This document shows, piece after piece, positions 15,383 through 24,370 of a stretch of 64,000 nucleotides of DNA. How positions within the stretch are numbered: the first letter of the stretch is position 1; every line of letters begins with the position of its first letter. The notes beneath the pieces are model-generated. The model saw only the letters and a list, made by a program, of their open reading frames with translations, was not told the DNA's origin and did not search any database. The position numbers were made by a program, and so were the translations under genes. The stretch is from NCBI GenBank assembly GCA_964519015.1, contig CAZFHZ010000006.1:1-64000 (forward strand), written 5' to 3'. The DNA is from CAZFHZ01 sp964519015 (GTDB lineage Bacteria; Blakebacterota; Blakebacteria; Blakebacterales; CAYUVJ01).

Positions 15383-16810
15383 TCATCGCCGCCGCTGGAG
15401 AGGCATGAGCAGGCAGTGAGGACCGCCGTTGCGCATCGAGAGGGCCTGACCAGGGAAGGTCAGTACCTCGATCCCGGCCGCCCGCAGCGCCCGGTTGGTG
15501 TGCCCGTTCTGCTCCAGGGCGATCACCCGTCCGGGGGCCAGCTGGACCACGTTCGCCCCCTGCCAGCGCAGTTCGTACATGGCCCGCTCGAGGGCATATT
15601 CTTCGAGCGGCAGCTCGCCGCGCTCCCCGCCCACGAAGACGATCCGGTAGCCGCGCTCGCGGAGAAGATCGACCAGCTTGAGCCCGAGCGGCTCCGCCTC
15701 GCCGCTCCCGGACCGGTAGCGGGTCACCCAGCCCACTTCGGGCATGACCGCAATGGTGCGCCGCAGGCTCTCGGGATCCCCCGCCCGCAGCTCGCCGTCG
15801 AGGGTCAGCAGCCGCTCCATCTGGCGGGCGAGACCGGCCAGCAGCGGGCCCATCGGATTGCACTCCGACCACTCCCGCTCCAGGAAGAAGGGGACGGCCA
15901 GGGCGGTGGATGTATCGAGCAGGTTACAGATGGAGTCCAGGTGCAGGAGCTGCCGGCCCAGCCCGTTGGGCCGGTCGGCCGGGGGCATGGCCACCCCGTA
16001 GACATCCATGCCCAGCCGGCGGGCCAGGAGCGAGGCGGCCTCGACGCTGGTGCGGTTGCCCGTGCCCAGCAACAGCTCCTGGGGCCCCAGCACGATCACG
16101 TCCCCGCCGTCGAGCGAGAGGTCCTCGCGCCCGGCGTCGAAGAGGACCGGGATCTCCCGCAATCCATCGGCGTGCTCGAACATCAGACGGGTGTAGTGCT
16201 TCTCCAGGACCCGGTTGCCGTTGCGGGAGTCGCCGATGATGACTCCCTTCGGGGTCATGGCCGCGAAGTCGCGTGACCAGTAGATCGAGGACATCCCCGG
16301 GAAGAGCGGGTCGAACACCGAATCGGGACCAGCGTGGTAGAAACTCCCGTCGCTCAGGCCGAGCAGGTCCTCCCCGGTCAATTCGTCCAGCCGGGGGAGG
16401 ATCGCCTCGGCGGTGGCCGGGAAGACGGTCCGGATCCAGTCGGCCAGCACCCCCTGCCGTCGGGCGTGCTCCAGCGCGCTCGTCATCAGCTCGGTGACGG
16501 TGAGGGTCCGTACCCCCGCACGCCGGAGCAGCCGCATCAGGGCGGCGTGCTCGGCCACCGTCCCGGGGGGCAGGCCGGTGCTGAAGACCGGGTGGCCGCT
16601 CCCCATCTCGGAGGACTTGAAGATCCACTCCCCCACCGGCATGACGATGGCCGCCTCGAGCCGGTCGGTGTCCCCCTGCACGTACGGGGCCACCGGGAGG
16701 AAGGGACCACTCCCGCCGGGCCCGCCACTCCCACCGCAGGCGGCGGCGCCCAGCAGCAGACCGATCACCACGGCCTGGACCGATATCACTCTGCGAGAAG
16801 ATCCGACCAT
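15383..16810 (-). CDS. arginine deiminase-fold lipoprotein
   Basis: A 475-residue exported protein. A lipobox signal peptide (VIGLLLGAAAC, Cys near 25) is followed by a GS-rich linker and a guanidino-group-modifying domain. ADI landmarks in order: IYWSRDF (substrate-binding Asp), SLDGGDVIVLG (the ExGD loop, but with Asp where the catalytic Glu is usual), GTGNRTS, LHLDSI (catalytic His and Asp), and the C-terminal GGPHCLLMPL with the nucleophilic Cys. ADI enzymes are normally cytoplasmic and make citrulline from arginine; a lipid-anchored version is unusual. It could act on free arginine, peptidyl-arginine or another guanidine. A tiny membrane ORF precedes it. Confidence 0.83.
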   Translation of the reverse strand: MVGSSRRVISVQAVVIGLLLGAAACGGSGGPGGSGPFLPVAPYVQGDTDRLEAAIVMPVGEWIFKSSEMGSGHPVFSTGLPPGTVAEHAALMRLLRRAGVRTLTVTELMTSALEHARRQGVLADWIRTVFPATAEAILPRLDELTGEDLLGLSDGSFYHAGPDSVFDPLFPGMSSIYWSRDFAAMTPKGVIIGDSRNGNRVLEKHYTRLMFEHADGLREIPVLFDAGREDLSLDGGDVIVLGPQELLLGTGNRTSVEAASLLARRLGMDVYGVAMPPADRPNGLGRQLLHLDSICNLLDTSTALAVPFFLEREWSECNPMGPLLAGLARQMERLLTLDGELRAGDPESLRRTIAVMPEVGWVTRYRSGSGEAEPLGLKLVDLLRERGYRIVFVGGERGELPLEEYALERAMYELRWQGANVVQLAPGRVIALEQNGHTNRALRAAGIEVLTFPGQALSMRNGGPHCLLMPLQRRR

Positions 16811-16832
16811 GGCGGTGTCCCCCCTTCCCCGT

Positions 16833-16943
16833 TCAGCGCAGGTACGCGTCGATGAGCGAGCGCCAGAGGCGGTAACTTCGCCCGGGCAGGACGATCAGGA
16901 CCGCCGCGCCGAGCGCGAGAACCGGTCTGGGGATCCGTGACAT
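16833..16943 (-). CDS. possible 36-residue membrane peptide
   Basis: ATG at 16943 has GGGAGG five bases upstream and opens a 36-codon frame with GC-rich third positions. The product is a short basic head, a hydrophobic stretch PVLALGAAVLIVLPG and a basic C-terminus. It lies between bshC and the arginine deiminase-like lipoprotein, same strand, 23 bases after the bshC stop. No family recognised. It may be a real small protein or a leader peptide for the downstream gene. Confidence 0.42.
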   Translation of the reverse strand: MSRIPRPVLALGAAVLIVLPGRSYRLWRSLIDAYLR

Positions 16944-16966
16944 CGCGACCTCCCGCAGGTGATGGA

Positions 16967-18574
16967 TCAGTCGAGCAGGACGATCTGTTCCCGCTCCGGT
17001 CGGCCGGGATCGACCCGCTCGAGCAGACGGTCGAGCAGGGAGTCGAGTCCGTACCGCAGGGCGAAGGGGAGCATTCCGAGGACGCGCTCCTGCGGATGCC
17101 CCTGGGGGAAGAGCCAGACGGCGGCCTTGGCGATCTGGGCCCGCACGGTCTCCTGTTGCCGTCCCAGGTTGGCGACCGCTTTCCCCCGCAGCCGGTCGAG
17201 CTCACCGCTCAGGCGTCCGGCGGCGGTCTCAAAGGGAGCCGCCAGGGTTGGATCGAAGGCCGCGACCTGCCCTTTCAGGGTCTCCAGCGAAGCCAGCAGG
17301 TCCTCGCGTGTGCCTTCGAAGGCCCGCTCCAGGTCGTCGGGGAAGAGACTCCGGGCGATCCGTCCGACGACCGCGTTCACTCCGTCGGCCAGCTCCAGCG
17401 GGTCCAGACCGTACTTTTCCACGACCCGGGCGGCCACCCTCGGCAGCAGCAGCACGCGGGGCCGGGGAACGATCACGGGGGGGGCGACCTGCAAGCGGGC
17501 GTAGAGCGGTCCGATCTGCGCCCAGTAGGCGATCTCCGAGGGACCCCCCACGAAGGCCATGGTGGGAAGGAGATGATCCTGGAGGAGGGGACGCAGCGCC
17601 GCTCCCGCGTCGAGCCGCCACGGGCCCCCGGGGTCGAGCAGTTCTTCCCCCCTGACCACTCCCTCCCCTTCCACTTCGAAGAGATCGGATCCGGGACCGA
17701 CCCGGAGGGGACGGCGCCCTCCCCCGCTCCCGGTGACGAAGAGAGGGAGCCGCCCGCTCGGCAGACCGAGCTGGCGATGGTAGCCGGCCCGTCGCAGCGG
17801 TGGATCGGTCTCCGCCAGGACCTCCCCCGCGCCGAGCGGATCGGCCAGCACCCGTTCAAAGAGCGTGGTGGAGGAACCCTCCAGCTCCGGCCAGAGGGGA
17901 TCGAGCAGGACCAGACCGCGCGGTCCGAGCCAGCCGCCCAGCAACCGCTCGAAAGCCCCGGCCACCGTCTCCTCCGGGCTGTAGGCGGCGGCCACATCGG
18001 CCAGCAGGTCGGCCCGGAACTCGGTCTCGTGGAGTACTTCCTCCAGCCATCCGTTCAGGGCGGTGGCGGCCTCCCCCAGCGGGATGCGCCCAACCGACCG
18101 GCCCTCCAGCGGGAGGATCGCCGGATGGGCGTGGAGAGAGAACGTGCGCAGGGTATTCGCCCGGTCGACCACGGTCGCACTTCCCGCCTCGACCAGGTCG
18201 CTGTCGTTGGAAGCCACCCAGAAGAGGGGGAGTACGGGCACTTCGAGCTGCGACTCGGCCCAGTCGGCCAGCCGGAGGAGGGCCAGCGCCTTGTGCAGGG
18301 TGTAGAGCGGCCCCCCCAGCACGCCCGCCTGCTGGCCGGCCACCACCGCTACCCCCTGGCCGGCGGCGACCGCCTCGAGACGCCGCCGGCCCGGTTCGGT
18401 CAGCCACCGGGCGTTGCGCTCCGCCAGCACCCGCGCGACCTCGGCGCGGGGACCGCCTTGGGCCCGGGTGCGGCGGGCGGCCTCCTTCCAGGCGGCGGGG
18501 TCGCCCCAGTCACCGGGGAAGAAGTCGAGCGCGGCCGGACGGCGGGCCAGGAAATCGTGGAAGAGCCGGGTCAT
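16967..18574 (-). CDS. bshC: bacillithiol biosynthesis cysteine-adding enzyme BshC
   Basis: A 535-residue protein matching BshC, which adds cysteine to GlcN-malate in the last step of bacillithiol synthesis. Recognisable landmarks are VVAGQQAGVLGGPLYTLHKA (about residues 75-94), VPLFWVASNDSDLVE-type nucleotide-fold segment, a central VGRIPLGEA, AFVGGPSEIAYWAQ and RPRVLLLPRVA near the C-terminus, then the coiled-coil. The start ATG at 18574 overlaps the methyltransferase stop by four bases. BshA and BshB are not in the window. Presence of bacillithiol outside Firmicutes is known in several diderm phyla. Confidence 0.9.
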   Translation of the reverse strand: MTRLFHDFLARRPAALDFFPGDWGDPAAWKEAARRTRAQGGPRAEVARVLAERNARWLTEPGRRRLEAVAAGQGVAVVAGQQAGVLGGPLYTLHKALALLRLADWAESQLEVPVLPLFWVASNDSDLVEAGSATVVDRANTLRTFSLHAHPAILPLEGRSVGRIPLGEAATALNGWLEEVLHETEFRADLLADVAAAYSPEETVAGAFERLLGGWLGPRGLVLLDPLWPELEGSSTTLFERVLADPLGAGEVLAETDPPLRRAGYHRQLGLPSGRLPLFVTGSGGGRRPLRVGPGSDLFEVEGEGVVRGEELLDPGGPWRLDAGAALRPLLQDHLLPTMAFVGGPSEIAYWAQIGPLYARLQVAPPVIVPRPRVLLLPRVAARVVEKYGLDPLELADGVNAVVGRIARSLFPDDLERAFEGTREDLLASLETLKGQVAAFDPTLAAPFETAAGRLSGELDRLRGKAVANLGRQQETVRAQIAKAAVWLFPQGHPQERVLGMLPFALRYGLDSLLDRLLERVDPGRPEREQIVLLD

Positions 18575-19314
18575 GTCGGCCGGGAGGCGAGGGCGATGCA
18601 GCGGGGGCTCTCCGGCCGCAGCGGCGCCCCGGTGTAATCCCCCCACCGCTCGATCCGCGACAGCCCGGCCTCCCGGAGCAGACGGAACAGCTCCTCGGGG
18701 GCATAGAGCCGGACCGACTCCTGGAAGGTGGAGCGGTGCCCGTCCGCATGGTGGAGGGTGATCCGCTTCTCGATCCGGCGCTTCCGGTCGGTCAGCCGGC
18801 GCTCCTGGAGGATGGCCAGCCCGTCCCGCTGCTGCTCGTCGTGTTCCACCAGGGACGCGAGTACCCGGGAGCGGTTGAGGAAATCGAGGACGAGGACGCC
18901 CTCCGGCCGGAGTGCGGTGGCCATACCCGCCAGGGTCATGGCATCCTCCCGCTCGGTGGGGAAGTAGCCGAAGGAAGTGAAGAGGTTGAGCGCCAGGTCG
19001 GCCCAGCCCCGCGGCAACACCGGCAGGCGGCGCATGTCCCCCCGCACGAAGAGGGTCCGGCCTCCGGAATCGACGGCCGCCGCCCGCTCGAGGAGACATC
19101 GGGAGAGATCGATACCCACGACCTGGAAACCGCGCCCGGCCAGGGCGTGAGCATGGCGGCCGGCGCCGCAGGCCACGTCCAGCACCCGGCCGCCGGCCGG
19201 CAGCTCGAGTCGGTCGAGGAGGGTGGTCACGAACACCTCCGCCTCCTGGGGATCGCGATAGTCATAGAGGTCGAGGTAGTGCTCCTCGAACCACTCCCGG
19301 TACCACTCCTCCAC
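18571..19314 (-). CDS. class I SAM-dependent methyltransferase
   Basis: A 247-residue Rossmann-fold methyltransferase. Motif I is VLDVACGAGRHAHALAGRG (about residues 44-62), motif II VVGIDLS, and the acidic/hydrophobic motif IV DLALNLFTSFGYF. The N-terminal WYREWFEEHYLDLYDY matches a group of uncharacterised methyltransferases frequently encoded beside bshC-type genes. The start is GTG at 19314 and the stop overlaps the bshC start. The methyl acceptor is unknown; a link to low-molecular-weight thiols is only suggested by the coupling. Confidence 0.86.
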   Translation of the reverse strand: MEEWYREWFEEHYLDLYDYRDPQEAEVFVTTLLDRLELPAGGRVLDVACGAGRHAHALAGRGFQVVGIDLSRCLLERAAAVDSGGRTLFVRGDMRRLPVLPRGWADLALNLFTSFGYFPTEREDAMTLAGMATALRPEGVLVLDFLNRSRVLASLVEHDEQQRDGLAILQERRLTDRKRRIEKRITLHHADGHRSTFQESVRLYAPEELFRLLREAGLSRIERWGDYTGAPLRPESPRCIALASRPT

Positions 19315-19320
19315 CGGGAG

Positions 19321-20379
19321 TCAGCCTCTCGCCCAGGCGGTCGCCATCACATCGGCCGCCGCCCCGGCCACCCGGGTCGGGGTCAGGTCGAGCATACAGC
19401 GGAAGTGTCCCTCCGGGCAGCGCCGGCCGCCGTGCAGGCGGCAGGGCCGGCAGGCCAGGGCCAGACCGATCGAACGGCTGCCGTGGCCGAGCGGGGCGAA
19501 CCCGAAACCGGGCAGGGTGGGACCGAAGAGGGCCAGCGTAGGACAGCCGACGGCGGCCGCGAGGTGGACCGGGGCCGAGTCGTTGGCCACCAGCAGATGG
19601 GCCTGGTTGAGCAGGGCCGCCGTACCCGGCCAGCCGAGCGCGCCGGCCGCCGTCATCGAGCCGGGTACGGCCTCGGCCAGGGCCCGGCAGAGGGGAGCGT
19701 CCTCCTCCCCTCCGATCCAGACCACCCGCAGGTCCCGCCGGCTCAGTTCCAGCGCCAGCACCGCCCAATATCCGACCGGCCAGCGTTTGGTCGGCCAGAC
19801 CGAGCCCGGAGCCAGGACCACAAAAGGGGGGGGATCCTCGGGGTCACCCCATTCGATCAGGACCGCTTCGGCCTCCCGCTGCCCGGCGCGGCCGGGCACC
19901 AGCAGCGGCGGTTGCCGCGGTGGTACCCCCCTCCCCCACCACTGGGCCAGCGCGATCAGCAGGTCGTGGTTGCGTTCCAGTTCGTGCACCCCCCGCCGGT
20001 AGGGTACCCGTCGGGTGAGGAGACTGGCCCCGGCGCCCAGATCGAACCCGATGGCGGGTCGCAGGCGGGTGCGGCGGACCAGCCAGGCCGAACGGAGGGA
20101 ACGGTGCGGCACCAGGGCGGCCGACCAGGGACCTGCCCGCAGCCGGGCGGCCAGGGCCTCCAGGCCGGCCGTGCCCCGGCCCCTCGACCGCTTGTCGTAG
20201 ACGATCACCTCAAGGGTTGGATCCATCATCCGGGCGATCGGTTCGGTGTCGGGACGCACGAGGATCCCCACCGGGAGGTCCGGCCACGCTTCCCGGAGGG
20301 TCCGCACCAGTCCGGCGGCCAGGATGGTGTCCCCCGGGAAGGCGGTCTGGACGACCAGCACACCTCCGATCGGACTCAT
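19321..20379 (-). CDS. glycosyltransferase family 9 (LPS heptosyltransferase-like)
   Basis: A 352-residue GT9 protein. The N-terminal domain starts VVQTAFPGDTILAAGLVRTLRE; the C-terminal donor-binding domain has PFVVLAPGSVWPTKRWP, LVANDSAPVHLAAAVGCPTLALFGPT and the Cys/His-rich CRPCRLHGGRRCPEGHFRCM seen in WaaF-type enzymes. These enzymes transfer heptose from ADP-heptose to lipid A core. The ATG start overlaps the upstream acyltransferase stop by four bases, supporting a shared role in outer-membrane lipopolysaccharide. Confidence 0.91.
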   Translation of the reverse strand: MSPIGGVLVVQTAFPGDTILAAGLVRTLREAWPDLPVGILVRPDTEPIARMMDPTLEVIVYDKRSRGRGTAGLEALAARLRAGPWSAALVPHRSLRSAWLVRRTRLRPAIGFDLGAGASLLTRRVPYRRGVHELERNHDLLIALAQWWGRGVPPRQPPLLVPGRAGQREAEAVLIEWGDPEDPPPFVVLAPGSVWPTKRWPVGYWAVLALELSRRDLRVVWIGGEEDAPLCRALAEAVPGSMTAAGALGWPGTAALLNQAHLLVANDSAPVHLAAAVGCPTLALFGPTLPGFGFAPLGHGSRSIGLALACRPCRLHGGRRCPEGHFRCMLDLTPTRVAGAAADVMATAWARG

Positions 20380-21308
20380 ACGGCTTCTCCGGGGGGGCGG
20401 CTCTTCCAGCGGCGATGGAGCCAGAGGTATTGTCCCGGATCGGTCCGGATCATCCGTTCGAGCCAGGCCACGTAGGCGGCGGTGAGCCGGGCCACCCTCC
20501 TCCCCTCGTCCGCCTCCGGATCCAGCCCGGCCAAGGCGTCTTCATCGAGCCGCCGGTAGGAGGCGCGGTAACGGTCCCCCTCGCGGTGGATCCAGCCCCC
20601 GACCAGCGGGGCGCCGGTACGCACCGAGAGCAGAGCGGGACCCTGGTAGGTGGCGGCCGGCCGGCCGAAGAAGGGGATGAAGAGGGGGTCGTGCAAACCG
20701 GCGTCCTGGTCGGCCAGGATCATGGCCGCTCCCCCCTGGTGCAGGATGCGCAGCATGCTCCGCAGGGCGCCCTCCCGCTCGACCGCGTTGAAGCCCAACC
20801 GGTGCCGCACCCGTTCGAGCGCCGCGTTGAAGAGCGGGTTGCGCTGCTGTTGCACGATGACGGCACTGGGATAGCCGAAGGCCGCCGTACGGGCGGCGAT
20901 CAGCTCCCAGTTCCCGTAATGCCCGCTCACGAAGACGACCCCTTGCCCGGCCGCCATCAGGTCGCGGTAAAGCTGCTCGCTCCCGGCGTCCAGATCGACC
21001 CGCTCGATGAGCCGGTCGGGCTCGAGGCGGAGGGCCCGCAACGACTCCATCCCCACCAAGGCCAGGTTGCGGTAGGCGGCCCGACCCACCCGCCGTCGCT
21101 GCCGCTCCGACCACTCGGGAAAGGCATGGCGCAGGTTGTCGAGGGTGACCCGGCGGCGGATGCGCAACCCGTCGAAGGCGAGCGCGGCCAGCAGGCCGGC
21201 CAGGATGCCGGCCAGTGGGCGGGGGAGCCGGCCGACCACGGCTCCGACCGCGCGCAGCAGAAGGTATTCGATCCGGTGCTGGAGACTCGGGCGCGGCCGT
21301 GGTTCCAT
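20376..21308 (-). CDS. lysophospholipid acyltransferase family (lipid A LpxL/HtrB-like)
   Basis: A 310-residue membrane-associated acyltransferase. The HX4E catalytic motif is in VSGHYGNWELIA (about residues 126-137); later landmarks are a DQDAG motif and FFGRPAATYQGPALL, typical of LpxL/LpxM/PIM acyltransferases. The N-terminus holds a hydrophobic segment (LLRAVGAVVGRLPRPLAGILAG). In diderms these enzymes add secondary acyl chains to lipid A. The start ATG follows a promoter-like pair by seven bases and has no Shine-Dalgarno, suggesting a leaderless message that begins the acyltransferase-glycosyltransferase-methyltransferase-bshC unit. Confidence 0.87.
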   Translation of the reverse strand: MEPRPRPSLQHRIEYLLLRAVGAVVGRLPRPLAGILAGLLAALAFDGLRIRRRVTLDNLRHAFPEWSERQRRRVGRAAYRNLALVGMESLRALRLEPDRLIERVDLDAGSEQLYRDLMAAGQGVVFVSGHYGNWELIAARTAAFGYPSAVIVQQQRNPLFNAALERVRHRLGFNAVEREGALRSMLRILHQGGAAMILADQDAGLHDPLFIPFFGRPAATYQGPALLSVRTGAPLVGGWIHREGDRYRASYRRLDEDALAGLDPEADEGRRVARLTAAYVAWLERMIRTDPGQYLWLHRRWKSRPPGEAV

Positions 21309-21315
21309 AAGGGCG

Positions 21316-21345
21316 AGCCTACAGGTTGGGGCGTTCAGCCCGCAA
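21316..21345 (-). promoter_or_regulatory. predicted promoter of the lipid A acyltransferase unit
   Basis: On the minus strand: TTGCGG (21345-21340), 18-base spacer, TAGGCT (21321-21316), then seven bases to the ATG. The -35 overlaps the mnmA 3' end. Confidence 0.45.
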
Positions 21346-22489
21346 TGATCCCGCCGCCCAGGATGAGTTCCCCCTGGTAGACGACGGCCGACTGGCCGGG
21401 GGTGACAGCCCGTTGCGGCCGGTCGAAGTGGACGCTGAAGGTGTCGCGGCCGGTCGGCTGGACCGTGGCGGGACAGGCGGGACCGGAGTAGCGGATACGG
21501 ACCTCGGCCTCGAACGCTTCGACGGGCACTTCGATCGAGACCCAGTTGGCCTGCCCGGCGGTCAGGGTGTGGGTGAGCAGGCCTTTACCCTCCCCGACCC
21601 GGACGATCCCCTCCTCCGGATCGAGTCCCTCCACGAATAGGGGGATCCCGGCCGCCACTCCCAGGCCGCGCCGCTGGCCGATCGTGTAGCGGGCGGTCCC
21701 GGCGTGACGGCCCAGTACCCGTCCCGAGCCGTCCACGATCGCCCCGGGCCGGAGCGAGCGGGCCAGTTCGGGGACCGCTCCCTCCCGGGCCGCGCGCCGG
21801 GCCAGGAAGTCGCGGTAGTCGCCGGGCACGAAGCAGATCTCCTGTGAATCGGGGACGGCGGCGGCGGCCAGGCCCCGGGCGGCGGCCTGCTCACGGACCC
21901 CTCGCTTGGTCCATTCCCCGATCGGGAGCAGGGTGTGGGCCAGGGCCGGGCGCGGCACCCCCCAGAGGGCGTAGGCCTGGTCCTGGTCGGGATCACGCGC
22001 CCGCAACAGCAGCGGAGTACCCTGCTCGTCCCGTCCGATGCGGGCGTAGTGACCGGTGGCGAAGAAGTCGGCCCCCAGCCGGCGGGCGTGGTCGTAGAGC
22101 AGGCCCCACTTCAGGAAGGTGTTGCAGCGCACGCACGGGTTGGGGGTGCGGCCGCGGGCGTATTCCCGCTCGAAGTCGGCGATGACGGAGGCGGCGAAGG
22201 CCGCCCGGGCGTCCACCACCTGGTGCTCTCCCCCCGCCCGCAACACCGCCTGGCGGGCCCGCTCGACCCCTTCCAGATGGCAGCAGCGCCGGTCGCGCCC
22301 CCGCGCGGCGTTCACCCCGTCCCCCTTGTCGTGCAACCGGAGGGTGAACCCGATCACCCGGTAGCCCTGTTCGGCTAATAGGAGCGCGGTCAGGCTGGAG
22401 TCCACCCCCCCGCTCATGGCCACCGCGACGGTGCCCCGGACCTGATGCGATGCGCTCGGAGTCGGCATGACGGAAGGGAAGATACTCAC
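21335..22489 (-). CDS. mnmA: tRNA-specific 2-thiouridylase MnmA
   Basis: A 384-residue enzyme that thiolates U34 of Lys, Glu and Gln tRNAs. Visible elements: the ATP pyrophosphatase PP-loop AVAMSGGVDSS (about residues 22-32), the first catalytic Cys in GRTPNPCVRCN, ATGHYAR, DPDQDQAYALW and the second catalytic Cys in DSQEICFVP. The C-terminal beta-barrel contains VRIRYSGPACPATV. The GTG start at 22489 overlaps the upstream hydrolase stop by four bases; an ATG at 22468 is the alternative and would still keep the PP-loop. Confidence 0.96.
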   Translation of the reverse strand: MSIFPSVMPTPSASHQVRGTVAVAMSGGVDSSLTALLLAEQGYRVIGFTLRLHDKGDGVNAARGRDRRCCHLEGVERARQAVLRAGGEHQVVDARAAFAASVIADFEREYARGRTPNPCVRCNTFLKWGLLYDHARRLGADFFATGHYARIGRDEQGTPLLLRARDPDQDQAYALWGVPRPALAHTLLPIGEWTKRGVREQAAARGLAAAAVPDSQEICFVPGDYRDFLARRAAREGAVPELARSLRPGAIVDGSGRVLGRHAGTARYTIGQRRGLGVAAGIPLFVEGLDPEEGIVRVGEGKGLLTHTLTAGQANWVSIEVPVEAFEAEVRIRYSGPACPATVQPTGRDTFSVHFDRPQRAVTPGQSAVVYQGELILGGGIIAG

Positions 22490-24306
22490 TCGGACCCGGG
22501 GGCGCCTCCCAGCAGGCTCCGGGCGATGATGCGCCAGCCCGCATCGAAGGCACGTAGGAGGCAGTCGAGCCGCTGCGGCCGCCCCCGCACCCGGATCCGG
22601 ACGGTCAGTTCCACATCCCCCGGCTCGGCCCGGGGGAGGATGCCCTTCTCATTCCAGGCGGACACCTCATCCGGACTGAAGCGCAGGCTGCGCTCGATCG
22701 CCACCTCCTCCAGGGGGAAGGGGAGGGGGAGCCCCGGATCCTCGCCGGCCGGCCAGAGGCAGGCGGCCGCCCCCTTGCCGTCCCCCGCCTTGAGCCGCTC
22801 GAGCCAGGTCGTGACCGTCCGCTCGGGGGAGGAGAAGAGCGTGTCGGCAGGATCGGTATGCCCGCCGGCCAGGGGACTGGCCAGAGGGGTGCCGAAACGG
22901 GTGGTGATCCAGTCGCGGATCGTCTCCAGCACGACCGGTGCCAGGGTGGTCTCGATCGAACCGTACTCGGCGGGCAGACCGGTGCGGGCGGGCTGGAAAA
23001 GGTGGTTGAGACCGGGGAAACGCCGGACCGTCACATCACGGTCCCCCCCTTCCCGGAGCGTCCGTTCGATCTCCTCCAGATTCCGGTCGGGGGGTACCTG
23101 CAGGTCGAGTTCACCGTTCAGCACCAGAACCGGTACCCGCACCCGGCTCAGGGCGATGCGCGGGTCGTACTCCAGGAAATAGCGCATCCAGCGGGTCTGC
23201 AGCTGGGCCAGACCGGTGGCGACCGCCTGGCCGACCGCCGTTTCCTTATCGGGACTCTCCGGCATGGCGGCGAGCTGAACGAGCACCAGGGCGCGGAGCA
23301 GTTCCCGCTGCCGGGCCGCCGGCCGGCCGGCCACCACGGCTTCGAGCAACCGGCGCTGCGCCTGCGTTTGACGCGCGATGAACAGGGAATCGCCGCCGGC
23401 CGCCCGGGTGAGCGCCTCGGTCTGGGCCACCAGGATCTCGGCCCCCGGCACCCCCGGCCCGGCCATCAATACCAGGAAGGCCACCCGGTCGGACTGCAGG
23501 GCGGCGATCGGGCCCACCATGCCCCCCTCGCTGTGACCGATCAGCCCGATCGCGGTCGAATCGATCTCCGGGCGACCCGCCAGCAGGCGCACCCAGGCCA
23601 GGGCATCCTCGGCCAGGTCGGCACTGGTCACCTCGGCCAGCCGGCCTCCCGAGCCGCCCACTCCCCGGTCGTCCCAGCGCAGCACCGCGATCCGGGCCCG
23701 GGTCAGATAGTCGGCCAGCAGCAGGAAGGGCTTGTGCCCGAAGATGGTCTCGTCCCGGTCCTGGGCCCCGCTGCCGCTGATGAGCACAGCGGCCGGGAAG
23801 GGCCCGGATCCCTCGGGCAGGGTGAGGCTGCCGGCCAGGGTGATCCCGGCCCGCTCGAGGGTCACTTCCTCGACCCGGTAGGGAAAGGGGGGCCGGGGCT
23901 CCTGGGGCCGGGGGAGAGGGGCCGCGGTCTCCCGTCCCAGGTGGAAGGGGAACTCCTGCCCCGACTGGCGGAAGAGCCCCGAGATACGCCCCTGCCGGAG
24001 CGCCCCCTCGAAGGTCGGGTTGCCCGGCACCCCGGCGATGCGGAAGCTCACCGCGACGCCGTCCACCCGCACCTCCGCCAGGGGCAATCCCTTCGCATCC
24101 TGCATGGGGATATCGATCGTGCCGTGCCAGCCCTCCTCGCCCATCGCCAGGTCGACCATGATGCCGAGCGGCTCGCCCGGCAGTTCGATCGCCCCTTCCC
24201 AGTGGCCGGCGAAGTCGGCCGGCTGCTGGGCCGGTGCCTCCAGCGGGATCAACAGCATCAGCAGCATCAGCAGCAGGGTCGTCCCGCAACGCACGCCCCG
24301 GTCCAT
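22486..24306 (-). CDS. secreted alpha/beta hydrolase with N- and C-terminal accessory domains
   Basis: A 606-residue exported protein. The start ATG at 24306 has GAGGAGG four bases upstream and leads a signal peptide (LLLMLLMLLIPLEAPA). Residues about 25-130 form a small beta-rich domain of the kind preceding S9-like hydrolases. The hydrolase core carries GSLTLPEGSGPFPAAVLISG, the nucleophile elbow IGLIGHSEGGMV, an Asp in VLVLNGELDLQVPP and a His in GLNHLFQP. A C-terminal extension of about 100 residues follows (VTTWLERLKAGDGKGAAACLW onward), resembling a DUF3887/NTF2-like fold. Probable esterase or peptidase of the periplasm. Confidence 0.83.
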   Translation of the reverse strand: MDRGVRCGTTLLLMLLMLLIPLEAPAQQPADFAGHWEGAIELPGEPLGIMVDLAMGEEGWHGTIDIPMQDAKGLPLAEVRVDGVAVSFRIAGVPGNPTFEGALRQGRISGLFRQSGQEFPFHLGRETAAPLPRPQEPRPPFPYRVEEVTLERAGITLAGSLTLPEGSGPFPAAVLISGSGAQDRDETIFGHKPFLLLADYLTRARIAVLRWDDRGVGGSGGRLAEVTSADLAEDALAWVRLLAGRPEIDSTAIGLIGHSEGGMVGPIAALQSDRVAFLVLMAGPGVPGAEILVAQTEALTRAAGGDSLFIARQTQAQRRLLEAVVAGRPAARQRELLRALVLVQLAAMPESPDKETAVGQAVATGLAQLQTRWMRYFLEYDPRIALSRVRVPVLVLNGELDLQVPPDRNLEEIERTLREGGDRDVTVRRFPGLNHLFQPARTGLPAEYGSIETTLAPVVLETIRDWITTRFGTPLASPLAGGHTDPADTLFSSPERTVTTWLERLKAGDGKGAAACLWPAGEDPGLPLPFPLEEVAIERSLRFSPDEVSAWNEKGILPRAEPGDVELTVRIRVRGRPQRLDCLLRAFDAGWRIIARSLLGGAPGSE

Positions 24307-24370
24307 CACGCCTCCTCGATTCGTTTCCCCGTTCAACTCCCCCTCCCGGGATAGTAGGCTATCGTCCGTC

